A stretch of 64,000 bases of DNA, taken from Streptomyces cupreus. Lineage in GTDB: Bacteria; Actinomycetota; Actinomycetes; Streptomycetales; Streptomycetaceae. The notes beneath the pieces were generated by a model, which worked only from the letters and a program-made list of their open reading frames with translations, ran no database searches and was not told the origin of the DNA. The DNA is taken from positions 352,081 through 416,080 of the forward strand of contig NZ_JACMSF010000001.1 of the NCBI RefSeq assembly GCF_014257025.1, read 5' to 3'. Shown in pieces: positions 26,536-35,511 of the stretch. A program made the position numbers and the translations under genes. How positions within the stretch are numbered: position 1 is the first letter of the stretch; each line of letters begins with the position of its first letter.

Positions 26536-27525
26536 TCAGGGCAGCACGACGATCTTGCGTCCTTGCCCGGCGGCGAACTGCTCCAGCGCCTGGGGGTAGT
26601 CCGTCAGCGGCATCCGGTGGCTGATGAACACCTGCGGATCGAGCACCCCCGTGGCGAACAGTTCCGCCGCCCGCTCGTAGCTGTGCAGCACCGCCATGGA
26701 GCCGGTGATGGTGATCTCCTGGTTGTAGATGCGGTACGGCGAAATGGTGGCCGTGGTCGCGTAGTCGGAGACCCCGAACTGGAGAAATGTTCCGGCCTTG
26801 GCGACCCGCTCCAGGCCGTCCTGGATGGCGGCGGCGTTGCCGGTCGCGTCGACGACCACGTCCCAGCCGCCGGGTCGTCCCAACTCGTCGGCGGAGAGCG
26901 CCGTTTGCGTACAGCCCAGCTTCTCCGCGGTCGCCAGTCGTTCCGGGTTGATGTCGATGACATCCACCGAGGCGGCGCCGGTGCGCTTGGCCAGCTCCAG
27001 CATCATCAGGCCCATCGTCCCGCTGCCGTAGATCAGCACATGGGAGGCGAGCCTGCTGCTGAGCACGTCGTAGCCGCGTACGGCGCAGGACAGCGGCTCG
27101 ATGAGCGCCGCGTCCTGGACGTCCACATGGTCGGGCAGTCGGACGCAGTTGGCGACGGGGGCGACGGCGTACTCGGCGGCGCCGCCGGCCACGGTCACTC
27201 CGATCGCCTGCCACCGGTCGCACAGGTTGTTGCGGCCGGCCCGGCAGTAGCGGCACTCGTTGCAGTACAGCGAGGGATCCACGGCGACCCGGTCGCCGAT
27301 GGCGAGTTCGGTGACCTCACTGCCGAGGCCCACGACCTCCCCGGCGAACTCGTGGCCCGGCACGACCGGCAGGGTCGGGGCGAACTCGCCCTGAAGGATG
27401 TGCAGATCGGTCCCACACAGTCCGCAGGCCGCCACGTCGACCACGACCTCGCGCGGTCCGGGAGTGGGGTCGGGCACCGTGGTGACGGTGACCTTGCCGG
27501 GGGCTTCGATGACAGCGGCCTTCAC
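26536..27525 (-). CDS. Zinc-dependent alcohol (polyol-type) dehydrogenase
   Basis: A 329-residue MDR-family enzyme, NAD(P)-dependent. The catalytic zinc region is ACGLCGTDLHILQG and GHEFAGEVVG. The structural zinc cysteines are in CNECRYCRAGRNNLC, and the Rossmann loop is YGSGTMGLMMLEL, followed by an acidic residue (DVIDINPERL) that favours NAD over NADP. It starts at GTG 27525, overlapping the stop of the upstream permease (GTGA); the longer frame is a shadow. As last gene of a transporter operon it probably oxidises the imported polyol or sugar, for example to a ketose (inference). Confidence 0.9.
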   Translation of the reverse strand: MKAAVIEAPGKVTVTTVPDPTPGPREVVVDVAACGLCGTDLHILQGEFAPTLPVVPGHEFAGEVVGLGSEVTELAIGDRVAVDPSLYCNECRYCRAGRNNLCDRWQAIGVTVAGGAAEYAVAPVANCVRLPDHVDVQDAALIEPLSCAVRGYDVLSSRLASHVLIYGSGTMGLMMLELAKRTGAASVDVIDINPERLATAEKLGCTQTALSADELGRPGGWDVVVDATGNAAAIQDGLERVAKAGTFLQFGVSDYATTATISPYRIYNQEITITGSMAVLHSYERAAELFATGVLDPQVFISHRMPLTDYPQALEQFAAGQGRKIVVLP

Positions 27526-28409
27526 TTGACTGCTCCAAGGGACAGGCCGCGGACGAGTTTGTCCTGAGCGGCGAAGCCGGCGATGAGGACGGGCAGGGAG
27601 ACCAACGTGGCGGCGGCGCACAGCCGGGCGAGGAAGAGCCCCTCGTTGGTGATAAAGCCGACGAGGAAGACCGGCGCGGTGGACGCCTGCGTGGCGGTGA
27701 GGTTCACGGCGAACATGAACTCGTTCCAGCTGAAGATGAAGCAGATCAGCGAGGTGGCGGCCAGTCCGGGCATGGCGACCGGGGCGACGACCCGCCACAG
27801 CACGGTGAGCAGGCCCGCGCCGTCGACCTCGGCGGCCTCCAGGATCTCCTTGGGCACCTCGGCGAGGAACGAGCGCATCATCCACACCGCGATCGGCAGG
27901 TTCATGGCCGTGTAGAGGATGATCAGCGTCCACACGTTGTCCAGCATCCCGGCGTCCTTGACGATCAGGTATACCGGCAGCAGGGCCGCGATGGCGGGCA
28001 GGAACTTGGTGGACAGGAAGAAGAACATCACGTCGGTCCACTTCTTGACCGGCTTGATGGACAGCGCGTAGGCCGCCGGCACCGCCAGGGCAAGTACCAG
28101 GACCGTCGAAATCACGCTGGCCATGGCCGAGTTGAGGAGGAAGGGGGTGATGTCCCTGCTGAACAGCAGCTTGTACTGGTCGAAGGTGACCGGCGCGAAC
28201 GGGGTCGGTGGGTTGGTCGCCGCGTCCGCCTCCTGGTGGAAGGAGGTGAGCACCATCCACGCCACCGGCGCGAAGAACGCCAGCGTGGCCAGCCAGGCGA
28301 CGAAGGTCCACAGCGGCGACAGGCGGGGCGCGCCGCCGCGGTCGTCGTGGCGGCGGATGAGCTTCTTGAGTCTCGCGCCGGGAGCGGCGACTGCCGCGTG
28401 AGTGGTCAT
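27522..28409 (-). CDS. MalG-type (CUT1) ABC transporter permease, polyol-like locus
   Basis: A 295-residue permease with six membrane segments. The EAA loop lies near residues 195-215 (EILEAAEVDGAGLLTVLWRV), and the protein ends with LVRGLSLGAVK, typical for the mannitol/sorbitol-type subgroup. The N-terminus is basic (RLKKLIRRHDDRG). It overlaps both its upstream permease and the downstream dehydrogenase by 4 bp. The operon order DeoR, binding protein, MalF, MalG, dehydrogenase supports a polyol substrate. Confidence 0.9.
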   Translation of the reverse strand: MTTHAAVAAPGARLKKLIRRHDDRGGAPRLSPLWTFVAWLATLAFFAPVAWMVLTSFHQEADAATNPPTPFAPVTFDQYKLLFSRDITPFLLNSAMASVISTVLVLALAVPAAYALSIKPVKKWTDVMFFFLSTKFLPAIAALLPVYLIVKDAGMLDNVWTLIILYTAMNLPIAVWMMRSFLAEVPKEILEAAEVDGAGLLTVLWRVVAPVAMPGLAATSLICFIFSWNEFMFAVNLTATQASTAPVFLVGFITNEGLFLARLCAAATLVSLPVLIAGFAAQDKLVRGLSLGAVK

Positions 28410-29365
28410 CGGGACACCTCCTCGCGGAACAGCGACGCGATGGTGCGCAGTGCGAAGGTCGCGATCACGATCGAGCCGAGCACGACGACCACACCGGCGG
28501 CGGCCGCCTGGCCGTACTCGTACTTGCGGAACATGGTCAGGTAGATCTCGTAGGGCAGGTTGGTGGTCCGGGAGCCGGGGCCGCCCTGGGTGATGGTGTA
28601 GACCGCGTCGAAGGTCTGCACGACGTAGATCGTGCCGAGCAGGATGCCCAGCTCGATGTACTGGCGCAGGTGCGGCAGGGTGATGAAGCGGAAGGTCGCC
28701 AGGGCCGACGCCCCGTCCATGCGGGCCGCCTCCAGCACATCACCGGGCTGGGCCTGGAGACCGGCCAGGAGGATCAGCATCATGAACGGGGTCCACTGCC
28801 ACACCAGCGAGATGACGACCGCGGGCATCGGGTAGGAGGAGATCCAGTCGATCGTGGGGCCGTTGTCCGCGCCGAAGAAGCGGTAGACGGCGTTGAGGGT
28901 GCCGTTGAGCAGGCCGTAGTCGGGGTTGTAGATGGCGTGCTTCCACAGCAGCGCCGCCGCCACCGGCATCACCAGGAACGGCGCGATGAGCATCGTCCGT
29001 GCCAGACCGCGGCCGATGAACCGGCGGTCGAGCAGCATCGCCAGGCCCAACCCGAGAACCACGCTGATGATGACCACCGACGCGGTGAGTACGACGGTGT
29101 TGAGCACCGCCGTGCGCAGCCGCTCGTCGGTGAAGACGAAGGCGAAGTTGGACAGGCCGACGAAGTGCCGCTCGCCCGGCTTGAGGACGTTCCACTGGAA
29201 CGTGGAGATGACGAGCGTGGCCACGAAGGGCAGTTGTGTGACGACGATGGTGAAGACGAGCGCCGGCAGCAGCGGGATACGGCGCCGCCACTTGCTGACG
29301 CCGGAGGAGGTGCGCGGACGACTGGGCGGTGGTGCTGTCTTGGGTGGGGCGGTGAGCGTGGTCAT
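28406..29365 (-). CDS. MalF-type (CUT1) ABC transporter permease, polyol-like locus
   Basis: A 319-residue integral membrane protein. The cytoplasmic basic N-terminus (residues 1-30) is followed by a first helix LLPALVFTIVVTQLPFVATL and five more. The EAA loop is VLEAARMDGASALATFRFIT. The ATG is preceded by GAGGAA. It lies 81 bp after the binding-protein gene and overlaps the next permease by 4 bp (ATGA). Confidence 0.9.
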   Translation of the reverse strand: MTTLTAPPKTAPPPSRPRTSSGVSKWRRRIPLLPALVFTIVVTQLPFVATLVISTFQWNVLKPGERHFVGLSNFAFVFTDERLRTAVLNTVVLTASVVIISVVLGLGLAMLLDRRFIGRGLARTMLIAPFLVMPVAAALLWKHAIYNPDYGLLNGTLNAVYRFFGADNGPTIDWISSYPMPAVVISLVWQWTPFMMLILLAGLQAQPGDVLEAARMDGASALATFRFITLPHLRQYIELGILLGTIYVVQTFDAVYTITQGGPGSRTTNLPYEIYLTMFRKYEYGQAAAAGVVVVLGSIVIATFALRTIASLFREEVSR

Positions 29366-29446
29366 GGAGGGTTCCTCTGCCGATGCCGGCGGGGGTGGGG
29401 GAGGAGGCCCGGCCGGGGGGAGGGCCGGCCGGGCGGTTCCTGAGGG

Positions 29447-30802
29447 TCACTGGTAGTTCTTGGCGACGTCCTCGGCGAGCTTCTGGCCGTCTTCAAGTGC
29501 CTTGTCCACGCTGGTCTTGCCGGCGATGGCGGCGGAGATCTCCTGGGTGACCTTGGTTCCCAGGTCCTGGAACTCGGGGATGGCCACGTACTGGACGCCC
29601 ACGGTCGGACGGGGCTGAACGCCCGGGTTGGCGGGGTCGGCCTGCTCGATGGACTTCAGAGTGATGTCACCGAACGACGCGGCCGCCTTCTGGTACTCCG
29701 GGAGCTCGTACGTGCTGGCCCGCTTGCCGGCCGGGACCCGCGACCAGCCCAGCTCCTCGCCGACCAGCTTCTCGTACTCCTTGCTGGAGGCCCACAGCAT
29801 GAACTTCGAGGCCGCGTCGGCCTTCTTCGTGGTCTTGGGCAAGGCCCACGCCCAACTCCACAGCCAGCCACTGCTCTTGGTCTCGACGGTCGGCGCGTAG
29901 GCGTAGCCGACATGGCCGGCGATCTTGCTGGAGCTCGGGTCCTCCAGCGATCCGGCCGCGCTGGTCGCGTCGTACCACATCGCGACCTTCTTCTGGCTCA
30001 TGGCGTTCAGGCACTCGGTGAAGCCGGCCTGCGCCGCTCCCGCCTCCCCGTGCTCGCGGACCAGGTCGACGTAGAAGTTCGTGGCCTTCTTGAACTCCGG
30101 GGTGTTGACCTGGGCCTTCCAGTCCTTGGTGAACCAGGTGCCGCCGAAGGTGTTGACCACGGTCGTCAGCGACGCCCCGAGTTCGCCCCAGCCGGCCAGA
30201 CCCCGCAGGCAGATGCCGCGCATCCCCGGCTCCGCGCCGTCGACCTTGGCCGCGATGTCGGCTATCTGCTGCCAGGTCGGGCGCTCGGGCACGGTGATGC
30301 CCTTCGCCTCCATGACGTCCTTGTTGTACATGAGCATGGACGACTCGCCGTAGAACGGCAGGGCGTAGAGCTTGCCGTCGGAGCCGGACAGCGAGGTGAC
30401 CATCGGCTTGAGCAGATCGGCCTTGTCGAAGCTCGCGTCCTCGTCGGCGTAGGAGCTGAGCTCGTGCAGCCAGCCGTTCTTCTCCCAGATGGGGACCTCG
30501 TAGGCGCCGATGGTGGCGACGTCGTACTGGCCGGCCTGGGTGGCGACGTCCTGGGTGACCTTGTCTCGCAGTTCGTTCTCGGGAAGGATCGTGAAGTTCA
30601 CCTTGATGCCGGTGTCCTTGGTGAAGGTGTTCTTCGTGAGCTTCGCGATGTCCTCCATCTGCGGATTGCCGACCATCAGCACATTGATGCTCTCGCTGCC
30701 CCCACCGGAGTTCGCGGAGCCGCCCGCTCCGCTGCAGGCGACGAGCAGGGAGCCCGCTGCCGCGGCCGTGACGGCGACATGGATCATTCTTCGTGTGCGC
30801 AT
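29447..30802 (-). CDS. Extracellular sugar/polyol-binding lipoprotein
   Basis: A 451-residue solute-binding protein. The signal is MRTRRMIHVAVTAAAAGSLL with lipobox LVAC and a Gly/Ser-rich linker. Mature features are INVLMVGNPQMEDIAKLT, then VATIGAYEVPIWEKNGWL and ALPFYGESSMLMYNKDVME. These are characteristic of the sorbitol/mannitol-type receptors of CUT1 systems. The C-terminal region (GVQYVAIPEFQDLGTKVTQE) is complete. It is the first transporter gene after the DeoR regulator. Confidence 0.9.
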   Translation of the reverse strand: MRTRRMIHVAVTAAAAGSLLVACSGAGGSANSGGGSESINVLMVGNPQMEDIAKLTKNTFTKDTGIKVNFTILPENELRDKVTQDVATQAGQYDVATIGAYEVPIWEKNGWLHELSSYADEDASFDKADLLKPMVTSLSGSDGKLYALPFYGESSMLMYNKDVMEAKGITVPERPTWQQIADIAAKVDGAEPGMRGICLRGLAGWGELGASLTTVVNTFGGTWFTKDWKAQVNTPEFKKATNFYVDLVREHGEAGAAQAGFTECLNAMSQKKVAMWYDATSAAGSLEDPSSSKIAGHVGYAYAPTVETKSSGWLWSWAWALPKTTKKADAASKFMLWASSKEYEKLVGEELGWSRVPAGKRASTYELPEYQKAAASFGDITLKSIEQADPANPGVQPRPTVGVQYVAIPEFQDLGTKVTQEISAAIAGKTSVDKALEDGQKLAEDVAKNYQ

Positions 30803-30889
30803 GACTGACTCCAGGGGATGATTCGAGGACGTGCGGGACCAGACCCCCGGACCTGCGGGGTTTGGGGAGAGGGGGAGTTGAACTGCGGC

Positions 30890-31651
30890 TCAGGCCCGGA
30901 TGACCTCGGGGCCCAGCAGTGAGTAGCGGTGTGCTTCGGAGGCGGGCAGCCCGGCATCGGTGACGATCGCCTCGAACTCCGTGACCTCAGCGAAGCGGCA
31001 GAAGCTCGCGACACCGAACTTCGTATGGACCCCGGAGAAGACCCGGCGCCTGGCGGCCTTCAGGACCTGGGCCTTGACCTCGCTGACCGCGGGGTCAGGG
31101 GTGGTGAGTCCGTACTCGCGGGAGATGCCGTTCGCGCCGACGTACGCCAGATCGATGACGAAGCCGGACAGCATGCGGGTCGCCCAGTGGTCGACCGTGG
31201 CCAGAGTCCCGCCCCGCACCCGGCCGCCGAGCAGCACCACGGAGAGGTTCTCCGCGGAGGCCAGGGCACCGGCGGTGGCCAGCGAGGAGGTGACCACGGT
31301 CAGTGGCCGGTCGCGGGGGAGGGCGGCGGCGATGAGCTGCGGGGTGTAGCCCTCGTCGATGAAGACCGTTTCGGCGTCCCCGAGCAGTTCGGCCGCTGCC
31401 GCGGCGATCCTGGCCTTCTCGGGGACGTGCATGGTCGTACGGAAGGCGAGCGTGGTCTCGAAGCCCGCGCTCTCCACGGGATGGGCTCCGCCATGGGTAC
31501 GGCGGACCAGCCCATGCCGTTCCAGCAGATTCAGATCGCGCCGCACGGTCTCCCTGGAGACCTGGAGGTCGGCTGCGAGTTCTCCGACGTCGACGGATCC
31601 AGAACGGCGTGCCGTTTCCAGAATTCCGCGTCTTCGTTCATCGGCGTCCAC
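30890..31651 (-). CDS. DeoR-family transcriptional regulator
   Basis: A 253-residue repressor. The helix-turn-helix at about residues 17-52 reads GSVDVGELAADLQVSRETVR, then RDLNLLERHGLVRRTHGGA, which is the DeoR signature. The C-terminal sugar-phosphate sensing domain contains FIDEGYTPQLIAAAL, TVVTSSLATAGAL and VLLGGRVRGGT. It is 87 bp upstream of the binding-protein gene on the same strand and is probably the first gene of that operon. A phosphorylated sugar or polyol is the usual effector of this family. Confidence 0.9.
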   Translation of the reverse strand: MDADERRRGILETARRSGSVDVGELAADLQVSRETVRRDLNLLERHGLVRRTHGGAHPVESAGFETTLAFRTTMHVPEKARIAAAAAELLGDAETVFIDEGYTPQLIAAALPRDRPLTVVTSSLATAGALASAENLSVVLLGGRVRGGTLATVDHWATRMLSGFVIDLAYVGANGISREYGLTTPDPAVSEVKAQVLKAARRRVFSGVHTKFGVASFCRFAEVTEFEAIVTDAGLPASEAHRYSLLGPEVIRA

Positions 31652-32091
31652 GGCGACACCTCCGTTTCACGGCTCTGCGCGTAATCCCGCGCCGGCTGAT
31701 TCCCGAAGCCCAGCCCGTTGGGATTCGGTGGCCAAATTTCTACCGGCGATTGCCAGTACTGACCAGGTTCGTCGTAGCGCGGCTGATGACCGAATATGCC
31801 CGCTTTTCGGAGGTGGGAGGCCCAGGATGATGGCGGCGAGGGCTCAGCGGCACGGGTGGACGCTGCCCGCTCAGCGCCCGGCGTCTGCCCGATTGCTGCC
31901 CGTTTTCCCGACGGGATTCGGACAGTCGAACGGGTCCGGCATGGAGATCCTGGGTTCTTCCTTACCCGGTACGGATTGCGAAGCCCTCCCGCTTGAAGTC
32001 CGAACAATTCCATCTGTTCCGTATCGGGAACGCACGAGCCCCAGTTGCTCTCTTGCACGGCGACACACCCCTACCAGAGAAGGGACGCGCT
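31652..32091. other. Divergent promoter region, no gene recognised
   Basis: 440 bp between the DeoR gene and the arginine deiminase. Open frames on both strands lack domain or signal features. Some stretches are AT-richer than the flanks (31730-31800, 31990-32020). It should hold two divergent promoters. Confidence 0.5.
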
Positions 32092-34038
32092 GTGCGCAGA
32101 CGTACGCGTTCACGTACGAACCCCGCAGGACCCGTGGTCCTCGCCCTCGCCGCCGCCGGATCCGTTCTGGCCGCACCGCACCCTGCCGCCGCGGCGGAAC
32201 CGTCCGTGCGGCCCGACCTCCGTGCCGACGTGAACCGTGACGGGCAGGTCGATCTCACCGGCGACACCGACCGGGCAGGCGAGGACGGTTGGTCCGTCGG
32301 ACGTGGGGCCGTCCACCTGCCCAACATCGACGACGACACCAGGCGCTGCCCCGTCACCGGCCCCGGCGGCAGACCGCTGTCCGACGCCAAGTTGGCGTCC
32401 TGCAACGACGCCTCCGACACCAAGGTCAACGGCACCGCCGACGCGGCCGACCTGGCCCGGGTCCGTTCCGTCCCGATGCCGGATGTGCGATCCGATGCCA
32501 AGGGCAGCCTGCGGGTCACCACCGGCGCCGAGCACACCCGCGTATTCGTCAAGCGCGACGGGAAGTGGGTCCTGGTCACCTCCCAGACCCGGCTGTCCGC
32601 CGCCGAACTGCGCTCCGGCGCGGAGCTCGGCGTCGAGGCCACCGATGTGATCCGCGACAGCGCAAAGTGGGACGGCCGGGCCGTGATCCGCCTGAGCGTG
32701 ACCTCCGCCGGGGAGACCACGTCCGACTCGGTCACCCTGCGGGTGGCGCCGCTCCTGACCCACCACCATCTCCAGAACGCCCAGCAGTTGATGGTCACCA
32801 AGGTGCGTGGCGGCGGGGAATGGAACGAAATCCAGCGGAAGTTCGTCAAGGACCTGGAGAAGGAGGTCAAGGCCGCCGGCATCACCAGGCCGCTCATGAC
32901 CTTCGACAAGTACAACGACATCTGGGCGCAGGACTTCGTCGAGCCGGCCTACGTCAGCATGACCGGACCGCGCGGACGCCGGCAGGTGATGCGCGTGATG
33001 CTGCGCTCGGCCCAGCCGGACCGTGAGGCGGGCCGCGAGCTGTTCGAGAAGGTGCGCGGCCGGGACATCGGAGTCGTCCAGGCCTTCGACCGGGGCGAAC
33101 CGGAGGACTGGTCGCTGAACTCCATGGGGAACCTGGAGACCATTCCGCCCTACACCCTGGGCGACCGGGCCTATCCCGCCGGGCGGGTCATCCAGGGCTG
33201 GCGCAAGGACACCGGCCAGCGCCCCTCGAAGGCCGTACGCAAGCTGCTGAAGTCGCAGGGGATGCAGGACCCGTTGCTGCTGGACACCTCCTGGCTCGGC
33301 GTCGGTCACGTCGACGAGTTCGTGCAGTTCCTGCCGGCCGACACCCCGCGCGGCTGGCGCATCGGCCTGGCCGATCCCGAGGCCGGTCTTCAACTGCTCC
33401 GTGACGCCCAGCGCGACGGCCACGGCCGGACCAAGATGTTCTCGGTTCCGCGCGAGCAAGGCATGCCGGCGCCCAGGGAGACCATCGACGAAGCCCTCGC
33501 CTCCCGCGACCTGGTGGCCGACAACCAGATGGCGGCCCAGCGCATCGCGGCCAACCTGGAGATACTCAAGCGCGAGACGGGCGTCACCGACGACGAGATC
33601 GTGCGGGTGCCAGCCTTGTATGTCCGCGAACGGCAGCCGGTGGGAGAACGGGACGGCGTCTCCGTGCCCCGCCTGACCAGGCTGGGCGCCGACACGCCCC
33701 TCATGGACCGGCTCGAGAAGCACGGCCAGCAGAAGTGGCTCGCCGAGGGTCCCAGGGCCGCCGCCCCCACCGTCATGACCAGCGCGTACATCCCCGGCGC
33801 CGTCAACGGCATCGTGGTCTCCCGCGACCGCTACCTGGCCCCGCGCCAGTGGGGTCCCGTCATCGGCGGCAAGGACATCTTCACCGAGGCCGTGACCGCC
33901 GTGTACCAGCAGGCCGGGATGCAGGTGTCGTACCTGGACGACTGGTACACCTACCACCTCGGCCAGGGCGAGATCCACTGCGGCACCAACACCCTCCGCG
34001 ACGCCTCCGCCCCGTGGTGGCAGCGCCGGACAGGCTGA
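32092..34038 (+). CDS. Secreted protein-arginine deiminase
   Basis: A 648-residue protein starting at GTG 32092, preceded by AGAGAAGGGA; a longer frame from 31993 has no ribosome site. A signal peptide (RRRTRSRTNPAGPVVLALAA to PAAAAE) directs export. Residues 46-54 (DVNRDGQVD) form a calcium-loop-like sequence. The C-terminal two thirds are a PAD catalytic domain with the full residue set: Asp281 (NDIWAQDF), His406 and Asp408 (GVGHVDEF) and Cys630 (GEIHCGTNT), matching Asp350, His471, Asp473 and Cys645 of vertebrate PAD4. It should convert protein arginine to citrulline outside the cell. No partner gene is adjacent. Confidence 0.92.
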   Translation: MRRRTRSRTNPAGPVVLALAAAGSVLAAPHPAAAAEPSVRPDLRADVNRDGQVDLTGDTDRAGEDGWSVGRGAVHLPNIDDDTRRCPVTGPGGRPLSDAKLASCNDASDTKVNGTADAADLARVRSVPMPDVRSDAKGSLRVTTGAEHTRVFVKRDGKWVLVTSQTRLSAAELRSGAELGVEATDVIRDSAKWDGRAVIRLSVTSAGETTSDSVTLRVAPLLTHHHLQNAQQLMVTKVRGGGEWNEIQRKFVKDLEKEVKAAGITRPLMTFDKYNDIWAQDFVEPAYVSMTGPRGRRQVMRVMLRSAQPDREAGRELFEKVRGRDIGVVQAFDRGEPEDWSLNSMGNLETIPPYTLGDRAYPAGRVIQGWRKDTGQRPSKAVRKLLKSQGMQDPLLLDTSWLGVGHVDEFVQFLPADTPRGWRIGLADPEAGLQLLRDAQRDGHGRTKMFSVPREQGMPAPRETIDEALASRDLVADNQMAAQRIAANLEILKRETGVTDDEIVRVPALYVRERQPVGERDGVSVPRLTRLGADTPLMDRLEKHGQQKWLAEGPRAAAPTVMTSAYIPGAVNGIVVSRDRYLAPRQWGPVIGGKDIFTEAVTAVYQQAGMQVSYLDDWYTYHLGQGEIHCGTNTLRDASAPWWQRRTG

Positions 34039-34061
34039 TCCGGGGGCGGACTCCGGGGCGA

Positions 34062-34105
34062 AGCAGGGCGTCCGACGGGCACGAGACCCGATCGGACGCC
34101 CTGCT
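34062..34105 (+). terminator. Terminator hairpin after the arginine deiminase gene
   Basis: Perfect 14-bp arms AGCAGGGCGTCCGA and TCGGACGCCCTGCT with a 16-base loop, 24 bp beyond the stop codon. Confidence 0.85.
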
Positions 34106-34209
34106 CCGCTGCCTGGACCGCTGAGCCAGCTGCACCGTTCCTGGAAGCAGGGGGAGTTGTAGAAGCCGCCGGTGTGCTTGAAGAGTTGTCGGGGTCCTCC
34201 TGACCTGAT

Positions 34210-34615
34210 GGTGGTGATGGGAGGGTGAAGCGGGCGTTGGGCAGGTAGAAGCGGTTGCCGAAGCGCGCCATGGTGGTCGGTGTGTCGAAGCGAGGGTCGG
34301 TGCGGCGTTCCGTGACGCGGCCCGTGCTGCCCTTCCTGTCGAGGTGAACCACGGCAACGGTGTTGGTCATGTTCTGCACCACGTAGAGGGTTCTTCCCTC
34401 AAGGAGCATCCCGTCGCCGAAGGTCAGGTCGTCTCCTCCGAGGTCGACCGCGGTGGCGGCGCCGGTGGCGGGGTCGACGCGGAAGAGCCGCCCGGTGTTG
34501 GTCTGCACGACGAGCAGCCCATCTCCGTCCGGCGTCCGTGTGATGCCGTTGGCGTTGAAGCGTCCTGGAAGGTGATGTCGCCGCTGAGCGGTATGCGTTC
34601 CACGTCGGCCTGTGA
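34210..34615 (-). pseudogene. SMP-30/gluconolactonase-like beta-propeller fragment
   Basis: The frame from about 34561 down to 34215 reads FNANGITRTPDGDGLLVVQ, TGRLFRVDPATGAATAVDLG, DGMLLEGRTLYVVQNMTNTV and FYLPNARFTLP. These are typical blades of the SMP-30 type. Upstream, IPLSGDITFQDA lies in another frame, implying a missing base near 34560. Both the signal/N-terminal blades and the C-terminus are absent, so it is non-functional. Confidence 0.65.
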
Positions 34616-34751
34616 GGGGAGGGTGCCTCGGCGGCGCGGGTGAAGTTGGCGCGATCATCCGGACGCCGCCCGCGCGGCGTGTGTCCGGCCGCGGCGCCTG
34701 GGGTGTGCCCTGAGACGTCAGTACGGCTCATCCGTGAAGGAGACACACGGC

Positions 34752-35144
34752 ATGTTCGGACAGTCGAAGGCGTTCAGCGGCTTCTCCGTCGACGACCTCG
34801 ATGAGGCCCGCCGGTTCTATGGTGAGACCCTCGGTCTCCAGGTGGAGGAGTCCGGGCAGGGGGACATGCGGATGCTGACCATCAAGCTCGGCAGCGGTGC
34901 CCAGGTGTTCGTCTACCCCAAGGACACGCACACCCCCGCGTCGTTCACGATTCTCAACTTCCCCGTGGACGACATCGAGGCGGCGGTCGGTGACCTGGAG
35001 CGGCGCGGCGTGACGCTTGAGCGCTATGCCGAATTCGACCATGACGAGAAGGGCATCGTCCGGGTCGGCGATGGCGGCCCCGCGGCGATCGCGTGGTTCA
35101 CCGACCCGGCCGGGAACGTCCTCTCCGTGCTCCAGGAGACCTGA
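34752..35144 (+). CDS. VOC-family (glyoxalase-fold) protein
   Basis: A 130-residue protein with two beta-alpha-beta-beta-beta modules (AFSGFSVDDLDEARRFYGET ... FTILNFPVDDIEAAVGDLER ... AIAWFTDPAGNVLSVLQ). The start was placed at ATG 34752 because GAAGGAG lies 9 bp before it. Likely metal positions cannot be assigned with certainty, and the function (dioxygenase, resistance or isomerase) is open. No obvious operon partner. Confidence 0.82.
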   Translation: MFGQSKAFSGFSVDDLDEARRFYGETLGLQVEESGQGDMRMLTIKLGSGAQVFVYPKDTHTPASFTILNFPVDDIEAAVGDLERRGVTLERYAEFDHDEKGIVRVGDGGPAAIAWFTDPAGNVLSVLQET

Positions 35145-35146
35145 CC

Positions 35147-35430
35147 TCAGCGCCGTCGTCCCCAGGCCATGGGCATGCCCGGCCCGAGTTCGGCGAGCCG
35201 GTGCGAGGACAGGTAGCCGAGGGCCTCCTCGACGGTGGCGGAGTCCACCCGGCCGCTCGTCTCCAGCTCGGGGCGCATCCGCTGCCAGGTCCGCGACCAG
35301 AACCGGGCCAGCGGACCGTCGGCGACCAAGGGTGGGCAGTTCGGCGGCGACCTCGGCCAGGCCTTCCTCGCGGAGGAAGTGCGGGTACGCCGGTACACCG
35401 GAGATGTCGGTGCCGATCGTCGTGCAACGG
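35147..35430 (-). pseudogene. C-terminal fragment of a SAM-dependent methyltransferase, frameshifted
   Basis: The last 55 residues (LARFWSRTWQRMRPELETSG, VDSATVEEALGYLSSHRLAE, LGPGMPMAWGRRR) resemble the C-terminus of class I methyltransferases. Upstream, FLREEGLAEVAAELPT continues in another frame, with the slip near 35330. No SAM-binding GxGxG region is present upstream, because the EamA gene follows immediately. Confidence 0.5.
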
Positions 35431-35511
35431 GTGCCGGAGCGGGAACCTCCGTCAGGCGCCCGGATCGCCCCATCCTCGACTTCGGTTGATCTGTGGCGAT
35501 GTGTACGGTCG

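Noticed and set aside
31993..32091. Upstream start for the arginine deiminase
   Set aside because: The added residues are not signal-like and lack a ribosome site, while GTG 32092 has AGAGAAGGGA and a normal signal peptide right after it.
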